Positions 1 to 8,376 of a DNA stretch of 64,000 nt are shown here, one piece after another. Made by a program: the position numbers and the translations under genes. Source of the stretch: an uncultured Bacteroidota bacterium (GTDB lineage: Bacteria > Bacteroidota > Bacteroidia > Bacteroidales > F082); contig CAITDJ010000124.1 of NCBI GenBank assembly GCA_903891085.1, forward strand, positions 62,001 to 126,000, written 5' to 3'. The notes beneath the pieces were generated by a model. It was not told the DNA's origin. It saw only the letters and a program-made list of their open reading frames with translations, and did not search any database. Each line of letters starts with the position of its first letter. Within the stretch, counting starts at the first letter, position 1.

Positions 1-465
1 GCCCGAAGTTCTTCCCTGCAGCGCATGTTCGATACGACTGATCTGCATATTCTCTAGGTCCTTAGCACGTACCTGTGTGATAGCGCCTGTTACAACACTT
101 TTTTGTTGCACACCATAACCTACAACAACCAACTCTTCGAGTTCTGTTGCACTCGATTTGAGACTGAAATTCAGAGTCAGCGTTTGTTTGTCTGCAATAG
201 TAACAGCCACGGTTTGATTTTCATAACCCACAAACTGAGCTGTTAATTTCAGATCACCTGCTGTAACCTTCAACGAAAATTTACCATCCAGATCGGCAGA
301 AGTGCCTACCGTTGTTCCTTCAACGATGATGTTTGCACCAGGTAATGTTTCACCAGTTCCTTTGTCTCTAATTACACCTTTGATCTCGCACGTTCTTTCC
401 TGGGCCATTATCGGATAGGATAATCCGACAAAGGAAAGCAGCAATAAGAATAGAATTTTTTTCAT
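1..465 (-). CDS. SusC/RagA-family TonB-linked outer membrane receptor, N-terminal part (cut by window edge)
   Basis: Only the first 155 codons are inside the window and the frame stays open to base 1. Residues 1-22 form a signal peptide ending IMAQ. Residues about 25-105 match the carboxypeptidase-regulatory-like domain found at the front of SusC proteins (GTGETLPGANIIVEGT). The hallmark VVVGYGVQQKS lies at about 113-123, and HALQGRTSG at 147-155 is the start of the plug domain. Family knowledge: SusC-type receptors import glycans or peptides across the outer membrane using TonB energy, usually with a SusD lipoprotein encoded just downstream, which here would lie outside the window. The ATG is at 465. 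The gene follows a Y_Y_Y/LuxR regulator, which suggests local control. The substrate cannot be told from this fragment. Confidence 0.93.
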   Translation of the reverse strand, partial: MKKILFLLLLSFVGLSYPIMAQERTCEIKGVIRDKGTGETLPGANIIVEGTTVGTSADLDGKFSLKVTAGDLKLTAQFVGYENQTVAVTIADKQTLTLNFSLKSSATELEELVVVGYGVQQKSVVTGAITQVRAKDLENMQISRIEHALQGRTSG

Positions 466-594
466 CTTTTTCTGCGTTAATTGATACTTGGTTTAAAAAA
501 ATTTTGATTCATGAAACAATATTAAGAAACAAATCAATCGAGATATACATTTATTCTTCATTTATACTACTTCATAGGGTGTTTTTATATACAT

Positions 595-602
595 CAAAAA
601 TA
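595..602 (-). promoter_or_regulatory. TAnnTTTG -7 box upstream of the SusC-like gene
   Basis: TATTTTTG on the minus strand matches the Bacteroidota -7 consensus TAnnTTTG. It predicts a start near 590 and a 5' leader of about 125 nt before the ATG at 465. The match was found by eye. Confidence 0.4.
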
Positions 603-628
603 CAGCATCATTGAAACTAAACATTGAA

Positions 629-649
629 TATCAATAGTATATATTGATA
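629..649. promoter_or_regulatory. Inverted repeat, candidate operator of the SusC-like gene
   Basis: TATCAAT (629-635), 7-nt spacer, ATTGATA (643-649) is a perfect dyad centred about 37 bases upstream of the -7 box at 595-602. That is a typical position for an activator site. The LuxR-type regulator encoded immediately upstream is the obvious candidate to bind it, but that is inference. Confidence 0.35.
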
Positions 650-793
650 AAAACATACTACAGCAACATGAGTTGAAATTATAAATTAGATGGAGAAATG
701 TAGTATCCCTTTTTCAAAATATCTGACAAAAAACCGGATAGTGTTCTATTGGTAAAATATTCCTGAAATTGAATACAAATACCTTACTATCAA

Positions 794-3736
794 TCAAACA
801 CGAAATAAGTATTCTATTAAATTGGCTTCATGTTCGATGTTCAGTTTCTTGCGGAGTCGGTAACGGCCTATTTCTACTCCTCGAATGGAAATATTCATTA
901 ATGGAGCGATCTGTTTTGACGTGAGATTCATTTTCAAATAGGCACACAAACGCAAGTCCTTTGGAGAAAGGTCATCGTGCTTATTTTTAAGTCTCTTCAC
1001 AAAATCCTGATGCACATCGTCGAAATAGGCGTCGAAAACATCCTGAAACTTTTCATTTTTCAGATCTTTGTTGATGCGTCTGATCACCTGCTCTATTTCA
1101 TCTTTCTTCGTTTCCTCCATCATTTGTCTGTTAACCTCAACCAGCTGATGTTTGATCAGGTTAAGAATTTTGTTCTTATGTATAAGATGCTGCGTGGTAT
1201 TGGCGAGTTCCTTGTTTTTATGCACAACTTGTCCTTGTAAGGTTTCGTTACGCAGGTTGATAATCACACGTTCGGCCAGCAGCGATTTTTCACGAAAGGC
1301 AGCTTTTTGTTCCTCCAGTTCCTTATCGTGCCGTAAATTTACTTTTTCCTGCGCCTTCCTGAATCTTCTTTTCATGAACAGAAAATTGAATAACACAAAC
1401 AACAGAAACAGAAAAAAGTAAATGATATAGGCCAATCTGGAGCGTAAAAAGGGCGGTTCGATGGTGAAAGAAAAGCTGTTGAACTCACTTTCCTTCCTAT
1501 TCACATTCAAAGATTTCACTTCAAACGTATATTTCCCAGGCAGAAGGTTTGTGTACTCTTTATAGGAACTGTTTTCCCAGCCTGACCATGATTGATCAAA
1601 TCCTTTCAGACGATAGGAAAAGCGCACGGCCTCGTTTGATTCAAATGCCGGGCTTGCATAAAGAAATGAAACTGAATTGAAGCGATACGGTATTGTTTCG
1701 GATTGATTTGGAATTGATTCAGGCCCATTGTTGTAATTACTCAACACAAAAACAGAATCTTCACCAGAGAAGGTGATCTCCCTCAGAAAAACAGTTTCGG
1801 TTCGATGGTAATCTTTTTTAATGAAAGGATCGTAATGGATTAATCCGTTTTTTGATCCGATAAATACATTGCGGTTGTCATATACAAAAACACTTTTAAA
1901 CGCAGGGATCAACATGGGATTAATTTTCACGAAAGGCGCCGTGATATTGGTATAACTGCCGTCTTCCTGCAGCCGGTTTACACCCATATAATTTGTTGTA
2001 AAATACCATATATTTCCCATTCCATCCTGTTGAATGGTCTCGTAAACAGTCTTTTCAGGAAAAATACGGTTGTATTTTTCTGAGTTTATAAACGTTTTCG
2101 AGTTAATGTCGAATTGGAAAAAGCCTTGCGTGGTCGAAAAAACAAGGTCAGCATCAATTTGATGGATAGCATAGGGCAATTGGTCTGGCAAGCCACCGGA
2201 GCCACAATAAAAATGGACTTCAATGGCTTTTCTGAGCTCGCTGTCGAGTTTAAGACTATACAAACCCCTGTATCCATGCGAAACCCAGATGGTTCCATAA
2301 GCGTCCTGCAACACGTTTTTGCATGAAATATTAAACCCATCAATCTTTCTTTCAAATTTCCAGATTTCATTTTTTTTGGTTATGACTCCTAACCCATCGT
2401 AAAGACCTGCGATGAATGTTCCCGGCATATCCTTACATTTTATGATTGTCCAGAAACCCCTTTCATTCGATATTTTCGTCGCCCTGACATCGTTTATCAG
2501 AAAACACCCGAAATTGTGACCACAAAAAACCTGACCATCTATTACCTGCAAAAACCAAACCTGCCCTTCCGTTCCGGGAATAATTTTGAAAATCCCGTTT
2601 TCCTCCTTTTCAATCAATGCATTTCGTTTGGCAACGTATAAGCCCTGATTTGTACCCACATACCAAAAATCATTGAACACCAAGGTAGTATAAGTGCTTT
2701 CCAAATTATAGTTGAAATTATAAATGGAGACCGGCGAACTTATTTCGACAAAATCGATGCCATTATCGAGCCCTAACCACAGGTTATTTTGCTGATCTTC
2801 AAACAAACTTAGTATCGTATTATTCTGTAAGCCACGAAACCGGTTAAGATGTTGTATCATTTTACCATCAGTGGTGGTGATAAACAATCCATCCTGCACT
2901 GAACCAAATGCAAAATAACCATTCCGTAGACGAATTGCCGAAAAAAGCACATTTTCTTTCAATATCGAATTAATATCTGACTCCCACGGAGTAAGCTTAT
3001 TTCCATCAAATAAAAACAGGCCCGCATTGATGGTGCCTATCAGCAGTTGTTTATCGTCGTAGGGGAGAATACAACGAATTTCATATAAACTGAAAACCGG
3101 ATCATCATTTAGGTAGATTAAGTGATTATGTTCGTATTTCATCAAACCCTTGGCCCTGTCTACAACATATATTTGCTGTCCAATCTGATAAGAATAGCTG
3201 AAACTAGATGGTGGTGGTAAAATAGTAAACTGATTATCCCTGAGCACCAGTAAATAACGGAAAGATTGAAAAACGATAGAATTATCTAAGAGGTGAATTT
3301 TCCAAATCTCATCAAATGACCGGTATTCATGCGGGATTTTCGGAATCAGTGATTGATAACTGAGGGCTCCCGTTTGGTCAGGGGCAAAAAAACCGCACTC
3401 TTCGAATGCTCCGATATAAATAGTGTCTCCTACGGCAAAAATGGACCGGATGATAGAACCATTTGGAATTTTGTAGGTACGCCAGTGTTTTCCATCAAAC
3501 TCAAGTAAACCGTCGTTGTTTCCAAAATACATAAAACCCTTTGTGTTTTGTGCAATGGACCAGTTCTGTGTACTTGCATTATACGCTGATTTCGGATAAT
3601 TTGTGATGAAAGGAATGCCTGATTTTTTGACTGAAGACGAATAAAGTGCCTGACTGAAAACCATTGTAAGAAGGCAGGTTAACAGTATCACATAAGATGT
3701 ACGAAATAAAATAAGTGCTTTTTTAATTAACTCCAT
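794..3736 (-). CDS. Two-component-type propeller / Y_Y_Y regulator with C-terminal LuxR-like HTH
   Basis: About 980 residues. A signal peptide (about 1-32) precedes a long periplasmic sensor of two-component-regulator propeller repeats (residues about 40-690, e.g. WSIAQNTKGFMYFGNNDGLL). A Y_Y_Y domain follows at about 698-748 (FSYRLKGFDQSWSGWENSSY), then one membrane segment (about 765-789), a coiled coil, and a LuxR-type helix-turn-helix at about 917-978 (DLSPKDLRLCAYLKMNLTSKQIA). There is no histidine kinase or receiver domain, unlike classical hybrid two-component systems. The ATG at 3736 gives a normal signal peptide; the frame extends upstream to 3877 but those residues do not look like a secreted N-terminus. 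It lies between a hybrid kinase and a SusC gene, so it probably senses an extracellular compound and controls the SusC locus. Confidence 0.87.
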   Translation of the reverse strand: MELIKKALILFRTSYVILLTCLLTMVFSQALYSSSVKKSGIPFITNYPKSAYNASTQNWSIAQNTKGFMYFGNNDGLLEFDGKHWRTYKIPNGSIIRSIFAVGDTIYIGAFEECGFFAPDQTGALSYQSLIPKIPHEYRSFDEIWKIHLLDNSIVFQSFRYLLVLRDNQFTILPPPSSFSYSYQIGQQIYVVDRAKGLMKYEHNHLIYLNDDPVFSLYEIRCILPYDDKQLLIGTINAGLFLFDGNKLTPWESDINSILKENVLFSAIRLRNGYFAFGSVQDGLFITTTDGKMIQHLNRFRGLQNNTILSLFEDQQNNLWLGLDNGIDFVEISSPVSIYNFNYNLESTYTTLVFNDFWYVGTNQGLYVAKRNALIEKEENGIFKIIPGTEGQVWFLQVIDGQVFCGHNFGCFLINDVRATKISNERGFWTIIKCKDMPGTFIAGLYDGLGVITKKNEIWKFERKIDGFNISCKNVLQDAYGTIWVSHGYRGLYSLKLDSELRKAIEVHFYCGSGGLPDQLPYAIHQIDADLVFSTTQGFFQFDINSKTFINSEKYNRIFPEKTVYETIQQDGMGNIWYFTTNYMGVNRLQEDGSYTNITAPFVKINPMLIPAFKSVFVYDNRNVFIGSKNGLIHYDPFIKKDYHRTETVFLREITFSGEDSVFVLSNYNNGPESIPNQSETIPYRFNSVSFLYASPAFESNEAVRFSYRLKGFDQSWSGWENSSYKEYTNLLPGKYTFEVKSLNVNRKESEFNSFSFTIEPPFLRSRLAYIIYFFLFLLFVLFNFLFMKRRFRKAQEKVNLRHDKELEEQKAAFREKSLLAERVIINLRNETLQGQVVHKNKELANTTQHLIHKNKILNLIKHQLVEVNRQMMEETKKDEIEQVIRRINKDLKNEKFQDVFDAYFDDVHQDFVKRLKNKHDDLSPKDLRLCAYLKMNLTSKQIAPLMNISIRGVEIGRYRLRKKLNIEHEANLIEYLFRV

Positions 3737-3854
3737 GCGAAGTTTGGATAAAAATGATGGCTCTAAATTACACAAATCCGGAGATTCAGGGCACAGAAAA
3801 TCAGAATACAAGACACGATAAAACGTGCTGCAAAAATGGAGGATGATTGACTGA

Positions 3855-6800
3855 TCAGATTGAATTGATAGCAGCAAACAAAACTTCTTTGTTTATCGGT
3901 TTCGAAACATAACAACAACATCCGGCTTCAATCGCTTTATTAATTTCAACTTTCTCAGTATGAGCACTCACCGCAATAACAGGCAGGTCAGGATGATTCT
4001 CCCTGATGATTTTAGTTGCCTCAACCCCATTGATTCCCGGAAGTTTTAAGTCCATTAATACTAAATTGAAAGGAAACAGCCCTGCCAGATGAATGGCTTC
4101 CTCGCCATTAATTGCGTGGAGTACACTTTTAACACGTGGCTGTAACAACGAAACGAGATAATTGTAATTATCTATTTCATCTTCAACAATCAACACGTTA
4201 AAACCCGATATTTTTTGAACACCGGATTTCGGTCTTTTTACTGCTATTTTATCTCTTTGATAGTTCTTTAAAACAGGGATTGTAAAGTAGAACTTCGAAC
4301 CCTGACCTTTCTCAGATTCAAGGCCGATGGTGCCACCAATCAACTCAACCAGACCCTTGGCAATACTTAAACCTAAGCCATTGCCACGGATTGCTTTCAA
4401 TTGCACTTCATTTGTACGGTAAAACCGATCAAAAACATGGGCCTGTTCACGCTTGTCGATGCCAAGTCCGGTATCTTTTACTGAAAAACGGAGTTGATTG
4501 TCAATTAGTTGACAATCCATTTCAACTGAACCCTGTAAGGTATATTTAATCGCATTTTCGATAAACCCGGCCAATACCTGCCTTATTTTTCCTTTATCGT
4601 GGAATATATTCACAGGTAGTGTAGGTGATAATTCGGGTTTATGCAGGATCAGATTGCTTTTTACGGCAAGATTTGTGAAGGTGTTATACAGATCTTCGAA
4701 AAGCTCTCTAATGGAAAAGAATTCATTGTCGATAGGGATTTTCTCTGATTCGAGACGAGAAACAGCCAGCACATCATCAATGATATGTAGCAATTGATTT
4801 GAATTATTGTTGATGATATCAATGAAACCCATCTTTTGTTCGTCCGGATAATCAGCATTGAGTAAATCGGAAAAACCGACAATGGCGTTCAATGGTGTCC
4901 TTATTTCGTGAGAAAGATTATTTAAAAAAGAAGTTTTCAGGTGGTCGCTTTCTTCGGCTCTTTCTTTGGCCGAAATGAGTTCCTGTTCCATCTTTTTACG
5001 TTGTGTGATGTCAATAATCATTCCGATTAATCCGCCGATATTGTTGTTGGAGTCTGGAAAAGGTGATTTTGTAATAATGACATCTCTTTCTTCACCATTT
5101 GGCAGTTTAATGGTACGATCATATGTTTGTGAGGCTTCGATCCCGTCAAAAATTAACTTATCAGAGGCAATATGGATCTTTGCAGTTTGAATAGAATCGA
5201 TTTCATAAAGATTTTTTCCGATAAAATCTTCGTTTTCAACCTGATAAAAATCACGAAACGCCTTGTTAATGCCTATATATTTACCTGAGTTATCCATATA
5301 GAACAATGGATTTGGAATCGAGTCGAGTAGTGTTTCGATGAACCGCGACTTGTTTTTTGAAGCTTCTTCGGCCAAACGTCGTTCACTAATGTCCCTGACA
5401 ATGGCCAGCACTTCGTTTGATCCGCTTTTGACAATTCGCGCATCGAACCATCGGGTAATATCGTTATTTGTAAGTTCATACTCAAATTGAGTTAGTTCAC
5501 CAGTCCTTAAGGCAGTATTGATTGCCTCAATTGTCAGTGCAGATACGCTGAGTGGTAATAATTCGCCGATAGATCTGCCAATTGATTGTTCAACCGGAAA
5601 AAGCAATTTCGATTGATCATCAACAACGATGTCGATAATGCAACCTTCTTTATCGATCCGAAAGAAAAAATCAGGTATCGCCGAAATGATTGCTTTGTAA
5701 CGGGCTTCACTTTCTTTGATAATTTTTTCGGCTCGCACCTGCTCTGTGATATCTTTCGAAATAGAGAGGATTCCCTTCTCTCCGTTTGGCAAGGTTATCA
5801 GAGATTCAATCAATTCGAAAACCTTGGGCTTTCCGCTTTTTGTAAATCCATTTACCCTTGTCAACAAAAATTTGTTTTGAAATATTTTTCGAATGTTTTC
5901 CTGTATTAAAGGCTTGTTTTCTTCCGCAACAAAAACATCTAACGTATTACCAATGAGCTCTTTGCTGCTATATCCATTTTGTTGACAGAAAACTTCATTC
6001 ACATTGATAATTTTCTGCTGCTGATCGATCACCATAATACCGACTGGGGCCGAATTAAACAAGGTGCGATAGCGTTCTTCACTTTCGGCCAATTCGAGTT
6101 GTACGAATTTTCGATCAGTGATATCCTGCCCAAAGGCAATGATGGCCTCTCTTCCGTCAAAAATTGTTTTATAAATATTCACCTCTTTCGGAAAAATATC
6201 TCCGTTTTTTCTTTTGCCCCAAAATTCGAAATGCTGCGATTTTCCACTGAAAGCCGCATCAATATAACTTTGTATCAGTTTAAGGTTGTTTTTACCCGGC
6301 GCGCTCAGAAATTCGGGGGTTTTACCCAAAAATTCTTCTCTTGAATATCCATACAACCCAACAGCACCTAAGTTCACATCTAAAAACCGTGCTTCACGAT
6401 CCTGAATATAAATCGCACCTGCTGTGCTATTAAAAAGTGCATTGAAATTTTCAGCACTACGTATAAACTCAGTTTTACGCAAACGATCAGCACGTAGATC
6501 GCGGAAAACAATTACTGCTCCAATTACAATTCCTTTCGAACTCAATCTTCGCGTGCATCTGAGTGAGATTGGAATTTCTTCACCAGACCTTGTAATGAAA
6601 AGCAAATAATCCTCAATATCGACCCGTTCACCAGTTTCAAGCACTTGCTTTACAGTATTTTGTATGACTTCACGATTCAATTCGTTAACAAGTGGAAAAA
6701 CAACATCAATTTCGATGCGCATGGCATCTTTTTCGGTCCAGCCTGTTAATGATTCGGCAACAGGATTCATTTGTAATACAGTCGAAGTATTGTCGGTGGT

Positions 6801-7448
6801 AATAATTGCTTCACTCACATTATACAAAGTAGTACGATACAACTCTTCGTTATCTGAAATTTCATCAAGGAAGGCTTTGTTCTGGGACTGATCGAGTAAT
6901 ATTTTGCCAATAATCAAATTTCCGACAGGATATACAATGATTACTGAAAAACCTATAATAGAAAAAACTTCGCCTATAAAATTATTGGGCAGAAAAAGAA
7001 TGTCCAACAACATAAAAAAATGCACAATCAATCCGAAAAGATACAGATTGGCAATTTTTAGTTTTCTGTTTGGTTTAGCCTGAATCCAATATCGAAAAAC
7101 CAAACCAACAACCATCGAGGTGATGATAACTGCCACACCCATGATTGATCCTAACCCACCGATAATGACAATCCGGTAGAAGATCGCCATAATGGCACTG
7201 ATTAAACCAGAAACCGGACCGAAAAAGAGTGCTGCCAAACTGATAATAATCGAGCGGCCATCGAAGATTATTCCTTCGGTCAACACGAAAGGATAGATCA
7301 TTCCAACTACACAGGCAAATCCGAACAACATGCCCTGCATTATTTTCCCGGGCAACCCTGAGCGATTGAACCTCAGGTCGATAAAACCTGACAACACGCT
7401 TATTGCAAGTAGTATAGCAAGATTGAAAAATAAATCTTTGAGAAGCAT
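3855..7448 (-). CDS. 5TMR-LYT / PAS5 hybrid sensor histidine kinase with receiver domain
   Basis: About 1197 residues from the ATG at 7448; an upstream codon at 7517 would add 23. Residues 1-185 are membrane helices with the LytS-type 5TMR pattern (EGIIFDGRSIIISLAALFFG and RIVIIGGLGSIMG). About five PAS domains follow (about 190-820), each ending in a typical DIT/FRD boundary. HisKA has His847 in NNLSHEIRTPLNAIVGFS. The ATPase domain has FIENAIKYT, DTGLGID and GNGLGLSIAKGLVEL. A C-terminal receiver has phospho-Asp1133 in LVLMDLKLPG and Lys in YVSKP. No DNA-binding output is present. The next gene on the strand, 118 bases downstream, is the LuxR-type Y_Y_Y regulator, which has no receiver, so the two may be functionally linked. 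The receiver carries an unusual run of three cysteines just before YVSKP. Confidence 0.9.
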   Translation of the reverse strand: MLLKDLFFNLAILLAISVLSGFIDLRFNRSGLPGKIMQGMLFGFACVVGMIYPFVLTEGIIFDGRSIIISLAALFFGPVSGLISAIMAIFYRIVIIGGLGSIMGVAVIITSMVVGLVFRYWIQAKPNRKLKIANLYLFGLIVHFFMLLDILFLPNNFIGEVFSIIGFSVIIVYPVGNLIIGKILLDQSQNKAFLDEISDNEELYRTTLYNVSEAIITTDNTSTVLQMNPVAESLTGWTEKDAMRIEIDVVFPLVNELNREVIQNTVKQVLETGERVDIEDYLLFITRSGEEIPISLRCTRRLSSKGIVIGAVIVFRDLRADRLRKTEFIRSAENFNALFNSTAGAIYIQDREARFLDVNLGAVGLYGYSREEFLGKTPEFLSAPGKNNLKLIQSYIDAAFSGKSQHFEFWGKRKNGDIFPKEVNIYKTIFDGREAIIAFGQDITDRKFVQLELAESEERYRTLFNSAPVGIMVIDQQQKIINVNEVFCQQNGYSSKELIGNTLDVFVAEENKPLIQENIRKIFQNKFLLTRVNGFTKSGKPKVFELIESLITLPNGEKGILSISKDITEQVRAEKIIKESEARYKAIISAIPDFFFRIDKEGCIIDIVVDDQSKLLFPVEQSIGRSIGELLPLSVSALTIEAINTALRTGELTQFEYELTNNDITRWFDARIVKSGSNEVLAIVRDISERRLAEEASKNKSRFIETLLDSIPNPLFYMDNSGKYIGINKAFRDFYQVENEDFIGKNLYEIDSIQTAKIHIASDKLIFDGIEASQTYDRTIKLPNGEERDVIITKSPFPDSNNNIGGLIGMIIDITQRKKMEQELISAKERAEESDHLKTSFLNNLSHEIRTPLNAIVGFSDLLNADYPDEQKMGFIDIINNNSNQLLHIIDDVLAVSRLESEKIPIDNEFFSIRELFEDLYNTFTNLAVKSNLILHKPELSPTLPVNIFHDKGKIRQVLAGFIENAIKYTLQGSVEMDCQLIDNQLRFSVKDTGLGIDKREQAHVFDRFYRTNEVQLKAIRGNGLGLSIAKGLVELIGGTIGLESEKGQGSKFYFTIPVLKNYQRDKIAVKRPKSGVQKISGFNVLIVEDEIDNYNYLVSLLQPRVKSVLHAINGEEAIHLAGLFPFNLVLMDLKLPGINGVEATKIIRENHPDLPVIAVSAHTEKVEINKAIEAGCCCYVSKPINKEVLFAAINSI

Positions 7449-7627
7449 CGGTAAAAATGTTGAACGGTAAAGATAATAAAAAAGATATGTAGGATAATTG
7501 ATGAACAAATGAAGCATTTATCATTTCAGACTGAAGTCAAAAAAATTATTTTCAATGCATTACTATGCCCATCCTACTCTTTCAAGTCACCCTTTTATTC
7601 CGGCTTTTAAACTGCCGCTTCTTTTTT

Positions 7628-7635
7628 TACCTTTG
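7628..7635 (+). promoter_or_regulatory. TAnnTTTG -7 box of the RNase HI gene
   Basis: TACCTTTG ends only 4 bases before the ATG at 7640. With a start point a few bases past the box, the mRNA would begin at or next to the start codon. Confidence 0.5.
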
Positions 7636-7639
7636 CCAC

Positions 7640-8263
7640 ATGTCGAAAAAACAAAAATATTATGTGGTTTGGGTTGGGTTGAAACCCGGTATATATACAA
7701 ACTGGAACGAATGCCGCAAACAGATTGATGGTTTTCCTGATGCAAAATATAAATCCTTTGAGGAACGCGAATTGGCTGAACTTGCGTTTGGGGACGAATT
7801 CAAAAACTATTATAATACAGCGCAAAAAGTTCAAAAAACACATAAACAAGCACCTGAAAACACGTTAAAAGCCATTGCAGTCGACGCGGCCTGTTCCGGA
7901 AATCCGGGCAAGATGGAATATCGGGGGGTGTTTATCGAAACAAAGACAGAAATTTTCCGAAGTAAGGTGTATGAAAGTGGCACAAATAATATAGGGGAGT
8001 TTTTGGCTATTGTTCATGCATTGGCCTGGCAGGCAAAGCAAAACCTGAATTATCCTGTTTACAGCGACTCAAAAACAGCTATTTCGTGGGTGAAAGCCGG
8101 TAAATCAAGAACCAAGCACACATTGAATGCCAAAAACAAGGAACTTTTCGAATTGCTCGATCGTGCCGAAAACTGGTTGAAAAACAACAGAGTAAGTGTT
8201 CCTATTATCAAATGGGATACGAAAAACTGGGGTGAGATAGTGGCTGATTACCAGCGGAAATAA
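7640..8263 (+). CDS. rnhA: Viroplasmin-domain ribonuclease HI
   Basis: 207 residues. Residues about 6-52 match the caulimovirus viroplasmin-like domain that binds RNA/DNA hybrids (KYYVVWVGLKPGIYTNW). Residues about 76-207 form the RNase H fold with acidic residues Asp82 (VDAACSGNPG), Glu120 (NNIGEFLAI), Asp143 (YSDSKTAISW) and Asp203 (IVADY). The enzyme cleaves the RNA strand of RNA/DNA hybrids using Mg2+. The ATG at 7640 is preferred over the more upstream ATG at 7565 because the viroplasmin domain starts right after it and a promoter box sits just before it. The gene is divergent from the hybrid kinase and its stop codon overlaps a tandem/inverted repeat. Confidence 0.92.
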   Translation: MSKKQKYYVVWVGLKPGIYTNWNECRKQIDGFPDAKYKSFEERELAELAFGDEFKNYYNTAQKVQKTHKQAPENTLKAIAVDAACSGNPGKMEYRGVFIETKTEIFRSKVYESGTNNIGEFLAIVHALAWQAKQNLNYPVYSDSKTAISWVKAGKSRTKHTLNAKNKELFELLDRAENWLKNNRVSVPIIKWDTKNWGEIVADYQRK

Positions 8264-8372
8264 GTGAGCTAAAGTTCGGAGTGAGCTAAAGTTCGGAGTG
8301 AAATAACGTTGAATTTAAGAACTTTAAATAACTTTAGGCACTTTAGCTCACTTTAGCTCACTTTAGTTCACT
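8263..8372. repeat. Tandem plus inverted short-word repeat between convergent genes
   Basis: Two 17-bp tandem copies of AGTGAGCTAAAGTTCGG occupy 8263-8296 and are followed by a third partial copy. At 8339-8372 there are three and a half 10-bp units of CACTTTAGCT. The two tracts are reverse complements over GTGAGCTAAAG, so the transcript folds into a hairpin with several registers. It fills the gap between the ends of rnhA and the serine hydrolase gene and may act as a bidirectional terminator. Confidence 0.75.
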
Positions 8373-8376
8373 CATT

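Larger units (their letters stand above)
466..793. other. Intergenic region: promoter region of the SusC-like gene
   Basis: This is an AT-rich stretch of 328 bases between two minus-strand genes, with no convincing ORF. It holds a minus-strand TAnnTTTG box and a perfect 7-bp inverted repeat just upstream of it, both listed separately. It should therefore carry the SusC promoter and a leader of about 125 nt. Confidence 0.6.
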
